Below, one piece after another: positions 30,654 to 41,820 of a DNA stretch of 64,000 bases; the stretch's first letter is position 1, and each line of letters begins with the position of its first letter. The notes beneath the pieces are model-generated. The model was not told the DNA's origin. It was given only the letters and a program-made list of their open reading frames with translations, and searched no databases. This DNA comes from Phoma sp. XZ068 (taxonomy: Eukaryota; Ascomycota; Dothideomycetes; Pleosporales; Didymellaceae). Both the position numbers and the translations under genes were made by a program. The DNA lies in the NCBI GenBank assembly GCA_004835665.1, contig RBKR01000026.1, forward strand, positions 682,001 to 746,000. Direction: 5' to 3'.

Positions 30654-31088
30654 GCTTATTTGTGTTGCAGCGTTTCAACATTAATATTACGATAATGCAG
30701 AGTCGTTAAATCTTTGAAACTCGTTTGTGTATCCTCGAATGTACCCCAATTTACCCGGTGTCGTGATTACAAGCATCAGTAGAACATCTGCAAATGCAGG
30801 CACCTTCTTGATCCTTCTCCCATATATTAGATCCTTTTGGGTAAGCCAAGCTATTTGTCTCTGCTTTAGAGCATCTTGGCCATGGCGCCTGAAACCGATC
30901 GCCACGGAGGTCGCTCTTTTGGTGAGCCGACCGATAAGGTGTACCACCAAGCTTCTTGCAGGTGCGGTATATATCCTGCGCCATCGTGCGACGTATTCAC
31001 TGCACCTTCGAGCGTATGTGGGCGCGGCGCCCCGCGACTAAGTAATACAGTCTAGAAATATAGCCACAAAAGGGCAAAAAGTCTATGT
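30654..31088. other. convergent intergenic region
   Basis: 3' flanks of malic enzyme and the leftward glycosyltransferase. No gene recognised. Confidence 0.5.
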
Positions 31089-32261
31089 TCATCCATCGTG
31101 GCCTGAAAACATGTCATACGCGGTGTACCACCCCTTCATCTCCCATCTCCTACTCCTCAACCAGTGCTTTGTCTTGTCGTTGTTGTAGAGGTATGGTTGT
31201 GTCCACCACTTCTCATGCGCACTGACGAGGCCCTTCTCGATATCAACGTCATTTGGGCACCGAATGTTCCATTTGTAGTCGACTTCAGTCCAAGGCATTG
31301 GCCCCTTCCAGTCGTGTATCTTATTTAGCAGGTTCTGCTCGGGGTATTTCGGATCGAATGAATCGGGGATCTCGAGGTACGATTTGTAGTGGTTGAAGCC
31401 GTCGATCGAGGGCGCGAGGAGGAAGAAGCCGGCGTTCATATAGCCAACCGTCTTGATGCCGGTGCCGTCTTTGGGGGGGAATTCGTGTGTTGAGTCCCAG
31501 ACTTCAGACAGACTGGCTAGGAGGTATGTCTTGGGTAGAGGCGCCTCCCCATCCAATGGCCTGTAGCTGCTCATCTGCTTGGTGTTGCGGATCTGCGCGC
31601 CTGGGTCTTTGAAGACGTCGTCGAGGGGCTTTACGAGCACCGTATCGCCATCAAGAACTAAGATGCGGCTGTACTGTGTCATTTCCCAGACACGTAGCTT
31701 GGTCATAACGTCATTCCAGCGTTCCTCTGCAGCATGCACCCACTTCGTCTCAGCGCGTAAGAAATCTACAGGATACACGATGGCGCCGTCTCTTACGAGG
31801 CGCTTGCGCCGTGATTCGGATACGGTGGGTGTCACCATAACGACGACGTCAATGTTCTCGGCGCGCGTCGGTAGGTGGTGTATAAGTTGCCATACGAGAA
31901 TCCGGACAGCTTGGAAGTAGTGGTCATTCTCGAGGTCTTCATCCTGGTCGAGCGTGCCGGAGAGGAAAGTAACGTAGGCTAGCTTCTCGCTTCCGTCTGG
32001 ATGCGTTCCCGTGCCGTTGACATCGCCATGTTCTGGGCTGACTACATGGTCGACACCATCGGGTGTGTGTTCGAGTCCGCTGTTGTCGTCGAAGCTGGGG
32101 CTACTGTGACTAATTATGCCTGATGGCTGGTTATTGATTTGCTTTGCAGTGTAGGTGGCCGGGCGTCGGATGACGTGCAAAGATGAGGCTAATACCAAAA
32201 AAATCGTAAAGAACGCTGCAGTAATCGCAAGAACACGATACTTAGCATTGAAGGCCGTCAT
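31089..32261 (-). CDS. family 8 glycosyltransferase, type II membrane protein
   Basis: 390 residues in one exon. After a short cytosolic N terminus (MTAFNAKYRVL) comes one signal anchor (AITAAFFTIFLVLASSL), a Ser/Asp-rich stem, and a GT8 catalytic domain: LAYVTFLSGTLDQ, then YSRILVLDGDTVLVKPLDD with the DxD metal/sugar-nucleotide motif (Asp-Gly-Asp), GYMNAGFFLLAPS and PWTEVDYKWN. Glycogenin- and Gnt1-like enzymes share this layout. Golgi location and a role in protein or cell-wall glycosylation are likely, acceptor unknown. The frame is open 39 codons further upstream, but that extension contains no conserved sequence and would bury the anchor, so I start at 32261. Confidence 0.82.
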   Translation of the reverse strand: MTAFNAKYRVLAITAAFFTIFLVLASSLHVIRRPATYTAKQINNQPSGIISHSSPSFDDNSGLEHTPDGVDHVVSPEHGDVNGTGTHPDGSEKLAYVTFLSGTLDQDEDLENDHYFQAVRILVWQLIHHLPTRAENIDVVVMVTPTVSESRRKRLVRDGAIVYPVDFLRAETKWVHAAEERWNDVMTKLRVWEMTQYSRILVLDGDTVLVKPLDDVFKDPGAQIRNTKQMSSYRPLDGEAPLPKTYLLASLSEVWDSTHEFPPKDGTGIKTVGYMNAGFFLLAPSIDGFNHYKSYLEIPDSFDPKYPEQNLLNKIHDWKGPMPWTEVDYKWNIRCPNDVDIEKGLVSAHEKWWTQPYLYNNDKTKHWLRSRRWEMKGWYTAYDMFSGHDG

Positions 32262-32703
32262 ATTGACTGAACTCCAGAGAGAGCTAGGGGGAAAGGGAGC
32301 AAGCCCAAACGTAAGATAAGCCAGCGGAAAGGCCTCGTTATAAGCAAAGATAGGCTTGTGCGCCTCGGTCTTCATCATTCTGCTGCAATTTGTTCAGTCT
32401 CAACCGCAACAAGACACTGTGTTAGGGCTGCGAGACATGGATTCAAATGACTAAAGAGGTTCCGAAGGTGTTCCGAGGGGACAGCTGCGTGGCAAATGTC
32501 AACGCGGGACTAATGACACACCGTTGAAGAGGACATCGAAAAAACGGGAGACATGACACTACGCAAGCATGGACCAAAGTAAATAAAGCTGACCAGCATT
32601 ATGCACTATCTTGCGAAGGAGAGAGGTGGTTAAGGAACCTGAGTGAAGCGAAGGACTGAAAGGAAGCTCTCTCGTAGGTGTACGACTACTAGCAGAGACG
32701 GAA
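32262..32703. other. intergenic between two leftward genes
   Basis: Promoter of the GT8 gene and 3' flank of the next gene. No gene recognised. Confidence 0.4.
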
Positions 32704-34377
32704 CTAGTATCGCCGTTCGTACTCTTGCGGGGGATGTTCGTTGCTGCGGAAATCTCCCTGGGAGTGGTCGCGTTGAGGATAGGCTTGCTGGGGGTAATCC
32801 GGCTGCGCATAGCCTTGCTGAGGAGGAGCGTAATGCTCCGATCGATAACCCTCGGGCGGGTACGGCTGAGATTGGTAGTCCTGGTATTGTCGGTTTGGCT
32901 CACCATGGTATTGCTGATTGTTCTGACGTGATGGATCGTCATATGCTTGTTGACCGTGACCTTGCTCGGTGTAGGTGTTGCGTGGAGGATCTGGATGGAA
33001 GTTGCCCTGTTGGGGAGGAGACTGAAATCCTCCACCCATCTGTGTACTCGAGGTTGGTGTTCCTACACTGACATTTTCGTTGCCAATGTCATCCGGTACA
33101 TTGATCTTCACATCAGGCAGATACCTCTGCACCTTCTGCTCAACCATAGCCTGCACGAACACCCAGCTCTCGCGTTCGAACTTGCGGTGGCCGCCATTGA
33201 CGACACCTAGGATGCTCTCTCGGAGGGTCTCCTGTACCTTCTGCACAAGAGCGCGGACCTTGCTGAGAAGCTTGGCTTTAATATCATCACCAAAACCTCG
33301 GTCCGCCTGGCCAGATGCGTCGCGATCCAGCTGAGAATCGAAGGGATTGCCCCCAAGGATCTTCTCGAGCGGGCGTTGAAATTGGTCGGGCAACAACTCG
33401 AACAATTGCTTCTCGATCTCGCCGAGTACCTTGCGGAACTCCAAACGAACCTCCCTGTGGACCTTGGCAAGGCCTGTAGAGAGCTTGTCACTGATAACTC
33501 TGGAGAAGCCGCCACCACTGCCTTGCTCTTGGTCGTCGCGATTCGACTCATCGAATCCTCTGGCTGAGCCCTCATTGCTGGATTTCTTTCCAAATAGGCT
33601 TCCCAGACCTTTCACCAGATCGCCCACTTGGTCTGCAATTTCGGCTTTGGCGCCATCACCAAGATCGCGCGTGCTCGTGTTGCCACGGAGCCAGCGCTTG
33701 ATGTGATCCAACGCGATACAAGTGAACTGTTCCGCGATAGGTGCATGCTGCATGCGCAGCTTGTCACCGACTGTCTGCTTAATCTCAGGGCTGATAAGTC
33801 GTGCCTTCTCCTCAGGGTGCTGTGAAGCGTCCTTGATAGTGTTGCTAATTATGCCAAGGAGCCCTCCGATTTCGAAGTTCTGACCACCCGGACCTTGGTT
33901 TCTGTCCAGGTTGTCTTGAACGACATTAAGAGCTGAGGAAAGGAAACCACGAGCTTTGTGAGAGAAGTCACCGTCATCGTCTCCGGGACCGCGAGACTGA
34001 GTTTGGTTCGCACCGCCGCGACCTTCAGTCAGGTCAAAGATATCGCGCAAGTCGCCGCCTGCTTCGTCAGAAATCTGGCTGAAGCTACGCGTCAACTTGG
34101 CGATTTCATCAGCGAAGGGGAGAGATTGGCCGCCGTAGGCATCTGGTGCAGCGTCGTTCAAGTTCCATGGGCCCCGGCTGCCATCCGATGAGACTGGCTT
34201 GTCTTTGTTGAAGAGTGAACGGAAGGCATCAATGACCTGTGTCTCGAGGCTGTCGATGGTCTTTTGTTGGAAGAGCTCAAGTTCAGATGCAATGCGGGGC
34301 TGGATTTGGGGTGCAAGTGAGTCCACATAGTCATCGACCTTTTTCATCAACACCTCGGGAATACCGTTGGAAGACAT
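32704..34377 (-). CDS. large unrecognised protein with disordered Q/P/Y-rich C terminus
   Basis: 557 residues, no introns, starting MSSNGIPEVLMKKVDDYVDS. The N-terminal two thirds are charged and helical with several amphipathic stretches (SKVRALVQKVQETLRESILG, LGEIEKQLFELLPDQFQRPLEKIL) and a GGLLGIISNTIKDA segment, and alternate with Gly/Asp-rich linkers. From about residue 440 it is prion-like: repeats of Gln, Pro, Tyr and Asp such as PQQGYAQPDYPQQ. It resembles conserved but unnamed proteins of Pezizomycotina and could bind membranes through the amphipathic helices, which is inference. The frame continues 50 codons upstream to another ATG with a Ser/Thr-rich sequence that could be a targeting leader. 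I prefer 34377. Confidence 0.65.
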   Translation of the reverse strand: MSSNGIPEVLMKKVDDYVDSLAPQIQPRIASELELFQQKTIDSLETQVIDAFRSLFNKDKPVSSDGSRGPWNLNDAAPDAYGGQSLPFADEIAKLTRSFSQISDEAGGDLRDIFDLTEGRGGANQTQSRGPGDDDGDFSHKARGFLSSALNVVQDNLDRNQGPGGQNFEIGGLLGIISNTIKDASQHPEEKARLISPEIKQTVGDKLRMQHAPIAEQFTCIALDHIKRWLRGNTSTRDLGDGAKAEIADQVGDLVKGLGSLFGKKSSNEGSARGFDESNRDDQEQGSGGGFSRVISDKLSTGLAKVHREVRLEFRKVLGEIEKQLFELLPDQFQRPLEKILGGNPFDSQLDRDASGQADRGFGDDIKAKLLSKVRALVQKVQETLRESILGVVNGGHRKFERESWVFVQAMVEQKVQRYLPDVKINVPDDIGNENVSVGTPTSSTQMGGGFQSPPQQGNFHPDPPRNTYTEQGHGQQAYDDPSRQNNQQYHGEPNRQYQDYQSQPYPPEGYRSEHYAPPQQGYAQPDYPQQAYPQRDHSQGDFRSNEHPPQEYERRY

Positions 34378-35459
34378 TCTCGGAAAGATATAGGATGTAG
34401 GGTTTTGAGCTAGTGAGTTCCGCGTGTGGTAAGGTGTGGAATGATGACCGTTCGATAAGAAGTGGCTGGTTGATGAGGCGGTGCCAGCGGAGGAGGGGTA
34501 TCTCCAATTTAGCGAGCGTGACGTCATCTTGTTTACTCTTTTTGGTTAAGGCAAGCAGCGGTAATTAATCGCTTTTGACAGTTCTATCGCGTTTCTTGTG
34601 GCTATATCAGCTTGAAGCAACCTTCACGCTGTACTTTTGTACTAGTGCACCAACAACGCTTCAACTTTTGATGAGCCAAAGACATTATTCTTGTGTTGGT
34701 ATTAAGCACTCTTGAGCGAGTGCATGGCATTTGTGAATGTACTCCGCTTCCTAGACGCTGGCCCCTCCCCTACTCTAGCTCAGTCATATGTGGTCTATAG
34801 CACCCCGGGGAGGTTATTTAACGGCGATCCATACTTGTAGGCTCGTTGTCAAGATCGTAAAGGATGAGTGAAGCAGTCGGACGCATTGTCAGATTTATCC
34901 TTAGAGGTTGTCGTTTGGCAGCAGAGTTTCACTTGTTCCTATGGAAGCTTCTGAATAGATACTTTTCTAAGCCCGGGTTAATGACTGTGCTGCTCATGGA
35001 GTAGTCATACGCTTACCACTTGTCTGAAACGTGTGATAGATAAATGTACAAGGAAGAGAACTGCAACATTTTGTATCTAAGAAAGGGGCGGAGGGGAGAC
35101 TCAGACTCGGTCAAAGTTACGGGAAGTTTGGCATTTTCCTTAGCACAGTAGGCTAGCTCTCTCAGCCCACGTATTGCCGTATTCTAGAAGTCAACAATGG
35201 TAAAGTCTGACCTTCGCCGGGGTGAAGGAAGTTAGCCGCAGCCTCGCTTCCCCACAGTTTTAAGTAGGCGTTACACCGGACCTATCCCCGCACCATTCAA
35301 TTCACCGACTTCCAGACTCACACAATTGAACTTCATGCTGGGACAATTCCGCCAGCTACCAAGTAACCCCACTCGGAGCCTTTGGTGTATATATCTATAC
35401 AGGATGGGCAACCCTCAAAGCACTCACTTTGCCCACAGCTCCTACAGTTCGCCTACAAG
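34378..35459. other. intergenic; no gene recognised
   Basis: AT-richer than its neighbours. No coding signal. The right end keeps the leader of the alcohol dehydrogenase pseudogene. Confidence 0.4.
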
Positions 35460-36284
35460 ATGGTCAACAAAAGCATGAAAGCAGTCCGAGTTGTGGCGTA
35501 CAATGCGCCTATGAAAATGCACGACACTCCTATACCTACAATAAAGTCCCATGTAGATGGTGGGTATGCCGAATATATTCGCACAACGGCAAGGTGTGTA
35601 ATCAAGCTGGGCGATAACCTCGAGCCATCAGATGTCGCAGCTCTTGCAGATGCAGGTTTGACTGTGTATCATGTTGTTGCGAAAGCAGCGAGGATCTTGA
35701 GACCAGGTGATTACTGCGTGATGATTGATGCAGGTGGTGTAAGTTGGATGATATCGACTAAGCAGATGGTTACTAACTGTACGGACTAGCTTGGCCATAT
35801 TGGCATATAGTGTATGAAGGCTTTGAACGCGGCAACACTCATTGTCGTAGACAGCAACAAAGCCGCTCTTGACCTCGCTTCTTCCATTGGAGCTGACTAC
35901 ACAGTACACGTTGACAAAGATGGACTTTTTGTGGAAGAGGTATTAAAGCTGACGAAAGGGAAGGGTGCAGCAGCAGTGATCGATTTCGTTGCTGAAGGTG
36001 GCTCCACGAAGACAGGTGTCAAGATGCTGCGCAGAGCCGGCAACTACTATGTGGTAGGCTACGGTGAGAACTTGAATATTCCAACGATCGATATAATCTC
36101 CACAGAAGTCAACTTTGTTGGAAATCTTGTTGGCAGCTACAACGATCTTGCTGAACTGATGGAACTAGCTGCGCAAGGTAAAGTCAAACTGCATACCTCT
36201 CAGTACAAACTCGCGGATTACGAGCGTACTGTACAAGATCTAAGAGATGGGAAGGTACGAGGGAGGGCGATTCTGCTGCCATAG
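35460..36284 (+). pseudogene. zinc-type alcohol dehydrogenase pseudogene
   Basis: A medium-chain (MDR) alcohol dehydrogenase with two lesions. First, MKAVRVVAYNAPMKMHDTPIPTIK runs straight into the segment DGGYAEYIRTTARCVIKLGDN. This removes about 90-100 residues that should carry the catalytic zinc Cys and GHE motif and the structural-zinc cysteines. The junction is near 35550. Second, after a normal 51-nt intron (35739-35789) the frame reads GLGHIGI and then TAG at 35808-35810 where the family has Gln, a CAG-to-TAG change. The rest (CMKALNAATLIVVDSNKAALDLA to GKVRGRAILLP) is intact. The dinucleotide-loop GAGG reads DAGG, again G to A. The transitions fit repeat-induced point mutation or simple decay, but two sites prove nothing. 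It converges with the permease gene. Confidence 0.85.
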
Positions 36285-36339
36285 ATTGTACAACGGGAAT
36301 AGCATCGCTTCCAAGCTAGGCAGCTGACCCTGGTGTTAT

Positions 36340-38324
36340 CTATGCCTTCTCTTCAGTGGTATAATGGACCGCCGTGTCCCTGACCTTGACCCTGTGGACC
36401 AAGTGTGCATTTCCCGTCTCGCTAATGCCTGTAGCGTCGCCTAGTAGGTTGCCAGCATCATCGTGATTTCTGTCCCATTCGGCAACCTCTGTGTTCGGGA
36501 CTCGCTTCAGCTGATGTACGACACTTCCATCTTCGTTTACCACAGTCAAAGTCCTAATACTGTACTTGCGGAGGCGTGGCAGTAAATGTACCCATACATA
36601 ATAGTACAGGCCCATGCCAACCAGAAGGCCGATTCCAACGACAATGTATGTGCCATACCAGAACGAGTAGTCGCCACCATCCTCAGGAGGAACCCAAGGC
36701 ATGATGAGGATGAAGAGACAGATAAGCGCTGAGAAGATGAGGGCAGAGTGCCACGTTTGGAACTGGGCGGGCGGCAAACCTTCTTTCTTGCGACGATAGC
36801 GGATGGCATAGATGCCAACGACCATCAAGAAGATGAAGACGGAGTCTGGATAAGATCTTAGATCGACCAGGAAGTCGAATGCGTCCCCGAAAGGCAGCGC
36901 CAGAATGACGATACAGGTCATCACCCATTTGAGCAGGACTGGGGCGAAAGGTGTACCGAAAGGCTTAGTGGATGCCCAGATGTGCGGCCAAGGAATGACA
37001 CCTTGTCTCGCACATTCACGGATCTGACGTGTAGCTCCGATGATGACTGCCATGATGTTTCCAGCTGCGCTAACCGCGATCAAGGCGGGGAGGCCCTTTG
37101 CAGCCTTGGTTCCAAAGACAGCCTCGAAGAAAAGAGCAGCGGCCAGTTCACCGGACTCTCGAATCTCGGCTGCTGGCACAGCTGCGAAGTAGGCTACGTT
37201 GGCAAGAACGTACAGGATGAATACGATGATGAGCGAGATGGGAGCAACCTTTTTTAGCAGCGGGAACGGGTTCTGTCGGGTGTTAGTAATGACACTATGG
37301 GAATACTTTGAGCACGCACCTTGATTTCATTTGTGACGTTAAAAGCGTTTGCATATCCTTGGTAGGCAAAATTAACGCTCACCAGAGCATTCACCAAGTC
37401 ATTGCCATTGTTGGTGATGCCATCGAACGAATTACGGAAGTTGGCGTGAGGATCTTGAACGCTGGTGCCACCACCAAGTACTACAAATCCGGTGATGACT
37501 ATGAATAAAAGGATAATCAACTTAACGAATGAGATCAAATTCATGAGGCGAATTGACCATTTTGTAGATATCAAGCACTGTTCAGAGGTCAGACTTGCTT
37601 TTCGGAAGACTAATCCGTTGCTTACCAGAAATGCAAGGAAGGTATACGAAGCCATGGCAAGACCTTTGTTCTCCCACTCAGAGGCTGTGTAGCCCGCCGC
37701 ACGGTATATGTAACGGGCAAGCACAACTGCATTACTACTCGAGAACGAGAACACAACTGTGAAAAAGGCGTATGTGACAGGAAACAGGAATGCAGGCTTT
37801 GGGAATGCTTGCTCAAGGTAGGCAACCTGCCCTCCAGACCGGTTTGGATACAAGGATGCATACTCCAAGTAGATTGCAAGCGCAGCTGAGAACTGTTAGC
37901 ATGCAGTAGCAGTCCTGTGACTGAGGAGTGTACGTACTGGCAGCAATGATAAAACCGAAGATCCAGTACAAGATCGATAGACCCACAGAGTCCAGCGCGC
38001 GCAAGATTGAGCCAGCTACAGATTGCATTAGTATTGCATTGAGCTTCAGATCGATCTGAGATTCAACTTACGTGTGCTAAAGACTCCCGTGCCTACCATT
38101 TGCGATACATTTAGAAACAATATACCAGCCCAACCTACGTGATAACCCAACGGACTGACTGTCTCAACTGGAGCTCCGTTGGCATCTTGGTAGATGGGCA
38201 CTCCGTTGACGAAAACTTCTTCGCCGATCTTTGCATTGTCTGCCTTGACGTCTGCAGCATTGACACTATCGCTAGAATCTCCCCAGAAGAGATGCTTTAG
38301 GTGCGATGCGGAAAGTGCCGCCAT
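36340..38324 (-). CDS. amino acid permease of the Mup1/Mup3 (methionine) type
   Basis: APC-superfamily transporter, 593 residues, about twelve membrane helices. Exons: 38072-38324, 37938-38015, 37626-37885, 37320-37577, 36340-37272. Introns are 47-56 nt. Motifs are SPLGYHVGWAGILFLNVSQMVGTGVFST at the first helix, VAYLEQAFPKPAFLFPV, FAYQGYANAFNVTNEIKNPFP and SAAGNIMAVIIGATRQIRECARQGVIPWP. The closest characterised relatives I know are the yeast methionine permeases Mup1 and Mup3. Intron 3 (37578-37625) is 48 nt with no in-frame stop, so unspliced message would also read through with 16 extra residues inside a helix. Start ATG 38324; the triplets just upstream in frame are not ATG. The N-terminal hydrophilic tail of about 60 residues is typical. 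Confidence 0.88.
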
Positions 38325-39421
38325 AGTTGTACACAAGTGCAGAGGTCTTCAAAGTGAACTCTGTAAGGCGGTCGTAATTCCATGCTCTTCCAAAGATGCG
38401 AGACTAATATATGGTGATGCATATTGTCTTGGGTGCTTCAGCCAAGCAATCGAACGATAAGAAAAGCGAACATGCAATTTTGCCCAGCTTCGCGTCATTG
38501 CAGAAAGCGCAACCAAATCTACAGCGATTATCGCGGCGTAGACTTGGCAGGAACGGTCTAGCGCCGATTCAGAAGGTGTATAGAGTCTCTCGTACCCAGT
38601 GTATTGAGAACCTTGGAAGGATCATTGGCAAGGTGTGTGTTCGAAGGTCTCGAGCTGGCGGCATACCAGTGCCTGGCTTCTTGACCCTGGCACGACGTCT
38701 TTCTCAAGGCTTGTAGCATCCACGACTAACTCACCCAGCCTGCTGGCCTTTCAAGATGAAACCTGTACATTTTCAAGGAAGCTGGGCGGTCCAGTCTGAT
38801 ATGTGGCTGTATTGAACCCCGCCGTCGCGTTCGAAGGATTTCATTCATTCAGTACCTATGGAACCTGAGCATCGCGACACCCAAAGTTGCTGATATGCAC
38901 TTTGGATCTTGAGCTTTATTGTTGGCAAGAATTCTATCCGGTGTATCCGGCGCTCAACCTTTACCTAGGATCCGTTCGAAGCGGGGGCGCCGTAGATAGG
39001 CCGTGCATACCTACAGACGTAGGTACCTAGGTAGTGGGCTCTATCGATGAGGGCTGTTGTTGTGTTTATCCATATGCTCTGCTTGGCTTCTTATCTTGCG
39101 AAAATGCGCTAGATTGTTGTATATAGCCATAGAAGCGAAGTGAGTGTTTGAAGCACGAACAAAAGCGAGACGCGCTCCTAACCCAGCATATCCTGGACTT
39201 CGGCGCAAATGAACCTCGGCAGGCGATCTTCACCACCTCACAATTGACGAATCGCATATTGAATCATTGCCTTGATGTGACGTATCAACATATCTCCCCA
39301 AAGTGCTTATTACCGATTCATCTCCCCTTAGAGCTTATTGTTGGCTCATTAACCTAACCCTCAAGTATACGTTTTCTTCGTTACAAGTCCTTCACCTTTA
39401 CTACTATCTATCTGCCCAAGC
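38325..39421. other. divergent promoter region, permease / thioesterase
   Basis: No gene recognised. It contains a palindromic cluster of TAGGTACCTAGGTA type near 39018-39036, a motif common in such intergenic DNA, and A/T-rich runs. Confidence 0.4.
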
Positions 39422-40132
39422 ATGAGCCAGCCGCCAGATGCGGACTCCGGGATCAGCGGAGTTGAACGTTTGGATGATTTTAATTCATTGGACTGGTGTC
39501 AAGATCTACTCTCCGATCCGTTAATCACGCATATAGAGAACCGCCAGGCAGCCGACCAACGCGAGGATGTTTCGAATTCCTTCCTCACCAAGACGTTATT
39601 CACCGATGGCGCGTTGAGGGCGTATCTGTCCCTGTACAAGCCCGGCAAAATTGAGCGACAGAGTGATGGCAAGGTTGTGTTCACTGGGAATGCATCGGCA
39701 GATGCAGACGCGGGAGATAACCATCGTGCCTCAAGACAAGTGTCCATAAACTCAAAGGAAGAACAATTGTGGAGTGCTACCGATCCGGACACAGCAGAGA
39801 CATGCCTTCTGATAAGTCTCGGACAAGATGTCGACGGTGGTGTGGGACGCTTACACGGAGGGCTTGCAGCGACTCTTCTGGATCAAGTCATGGGAAGGCA
39901 CATTCTGTATGTGTACGACGACATAATCGCAACCGCCGACCTACACGTAAAGTTCAAAGCAGCGGTGACGACGCCTTGTGTGCTGCTCTGCAGAGCGAAG
40001 ATAGTCAGAAAAAAAGGCAGGTGGATTGAAACGGTGGGCTGGGTTGAGAATGGGTTGGGCAAGGTCTTTGCAGAGGGTAAGAGCGGAAACGTCATGAGCA
40101 AGGCAGCATTTGCAGCAGCAGCAAAATTCTAG
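39422..40132 (+). CDS. hotdog-fold (PaaI/4HBT) thioesterase
   Basis: 236 residues, one exon. The C-terminal half carries the hotdog signature VGRLHGGLAATLLDQVMG, followed by TADLHVKFKAAVTTPCVLLCRAKIV and a final strand (VFAEGKSGNVMSKAAF). Members hydrolyse acyl-CoA thioesters; His in the LHGG loop and an acid in the long helix are typical active-site positions. The N-terminal 100 residues are the divergent extension common in fungal members. There is no targeting signal. The substrate is not predictable. Confidence 0.82.
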   Translation: MSQPPDADSGISGVERLDDFNSLDWCQDLLSDPLITHIENRQAADQREDVSNSFLTKTLFTDGALRAYLSLYKPGKIERQSDGKVVFTGNASADADAGDNHRASRQVSINSKEEQLWSATDPDTAETCLLISLGQDVDGGVGRLHGGLAATLLDQVMGRHILYVYDDIIATADLHVKFKAAVTTPCVLLCRAKIVRKKGRWIETVGWVENGLGKVFAEGKSGNVMSKAAFAAAAKF

Positions 40133-40623
40133 TTGAGTGTGTGAGAGTAGTCTGCGATTTCTGATAGGGTTGATAGAATATATTTAGGATTGACACTCAG
40201 CTACTGCCCCAAATCATCAAACATCCTGATGATGCATGTTGATTCGTCGCTAACCGCTATACCGAATCAGACTTCGAAGCTAAGGTTTCTGCTGTCACCT
40301 TTCGTATTCAGCTTTCGAGATAGGGATAGCTTGCGAAGAGGCTGAGCTAAACGCATGGACTGGGTCGCCTGAGGCTGACACAACCCTCCCGACACACAAT
40401 TTGCACCGCTTACTCGCAGCAGAGTGGCTTGGCTTATAGTCCGACTACGCGTCCCACCCCTCGAAACGCGCATTGCGAACGCAGCGGGCGCAGCGTGTTC
40501 CTGGTCAGTATTAGCAGAGGGTAAGGTAGCTATTACATATCCTGGATTGAGTACGTTGGGGGCTATCAGAATCATCAGGATAATTGCCACCGACATCCTT
40601 GCATCTGTCTACATCGAGTCAAA
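40133..40623. other. intergenic; no gene recognised
   Basis: 3' flank of the thioesterase gene and promoter of the RTA1-like gene. Confidence 0.4.
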
Positions 40624-41820
40624 ATGCCAAACATACCAACATCTACTCTCTCTAACGTTTACCTCGTTTCCCGTGCCGACTCTTCCCCTTCTCCAGAATG
40701 CACCACTGCTGTCCCGGGCAAAAATGGGAGAGTTGACGACTTTTCGGCATGCAATGCATACTACACTTATAATCCTTCCTTCGCCGCAGCTATACTGTTC
40801 ACAGTTCTCTTTGGCCTATTGACCATCGCGCATATCTCTCAAGCTTTCTGGTACAAGAAGAGGTTTACTTGGGTGGTGATTACGGGCGTACTGTTCGAAT
40901 TGACGAGCTTCGTTTGTCGCACGCTAGGAAGCAGAGACCAGCAAAATTTAGGGCTTGCGACGGCAAGTCAGTTGCTATTTTTGCTTGCGCCGCTCTGTAA
41001 GTCATCGGTCGGTTAGAGCTGGTGATTCATTTGACTAACTAGGTCAGGGATCAATGCTTTCGTCTACATGACCTTCGGCCGCTTGGTACACTTTTTCCAT
41101 ACTGAGCGGCGCTGCGCAGGGCTAAAAGCATCGAGCATTGCAAGGTACTTCGTTTGGGCAGATATCGCATCTTTCTTAGTGCAAGCTGCAGGTGGTATGA
41201 TGCTCGATCCAGGCAGTGGTGCGGACGTGCAGCGTATTGGGTTGAAAGTGTACATGGCTGGCGTGGGTGTGCAGGAAGGTTTCATCGTAAGTGCTGTGCT
41301 ACAGATTTTGGGTGGCGATTCTAAATTCCTTGAAGGTTGTGTTCACCATTATTGGAGTCAAGTTTGTGCGCAACATGATGCATATAGAACAGCAGGGCCA
41401 GGTACAAGAACAAAGAACCGGTTGGCGTCTCCAGATGTGGATTATGTTCACAGTCCTGATTTTCATCACTGTAAGTGCAAACTAGTGCCATCGTTAACCC
41501 TGGCTAACCTGTCGCGGATTCGCATCATCTTCCGACTTGTCGAGTTTACGAAAGGTTTTGAGCCCGGAAATCCAATGCTCTTCAATGAAGCCTTCGTGTA
41601 CACCCTCGACGCCACCCCAATGTTCCTCGCTCTTCTCTTGCTCAGTGTGATGCACCCTGGCAAGGTGCTTGTTGGGCCTGATAGCGAGTTTCCTAGAATG
41701 TCGCGTAAAGAGAAGAAGATGTTGAAGCAAGAGAAGAAAGCAATGAAGGAGGAGAGGAAGGAGCAGAAACGCCGCAGCAAAAAGAAAGGATACGGGGATG
41801 CTGAGGCTGGTCTGCTTTAA
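40624..41820 (+). CDS. RTA1-like seven-helix membrane protein, one abnormal splice site
   Basis: RTA1/Rsb1-type lipid-translocating exporter family, 349 residues if spliced as the family predicts. Exons 40624-40996, 41048-41286, 41336-41470 and 41518-41820. Introns 1 and 2 are normal (51 and 49 nt; the second acceptor is TTGAAG). Family segments are FAAAILFTVLFGLLTIAHI, LLAPLWINAFVYMTFGRLVHFF, GVKFVRNMMHIEQQG and FITIRIIFRLVEFTKGFE. Intron 3 begins with a perfect GTAAGT and has a CTAAC branch, but the predicted 3' end is GCGG|ATTCGC, GG instead of AG. The nearest real in-frame AG (41543-41544) would delete nine residues, IRIIFRLVE, the most conserved block. The C-terminal tail is very basic. 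Confidence 0.75.

Noticed and set aside
32262..32378. N-terminal extension of the GT8 protein
   Set aside because: No conserved residues, and it would displace the signal anchor from the terminus.
39003..39040. ACCTAGGTA-type palindromes as a transposon end
   Set aside because: Short, isolated, and similar bits occur elsewhere (45010); no terminal repeats or target duplication seen.
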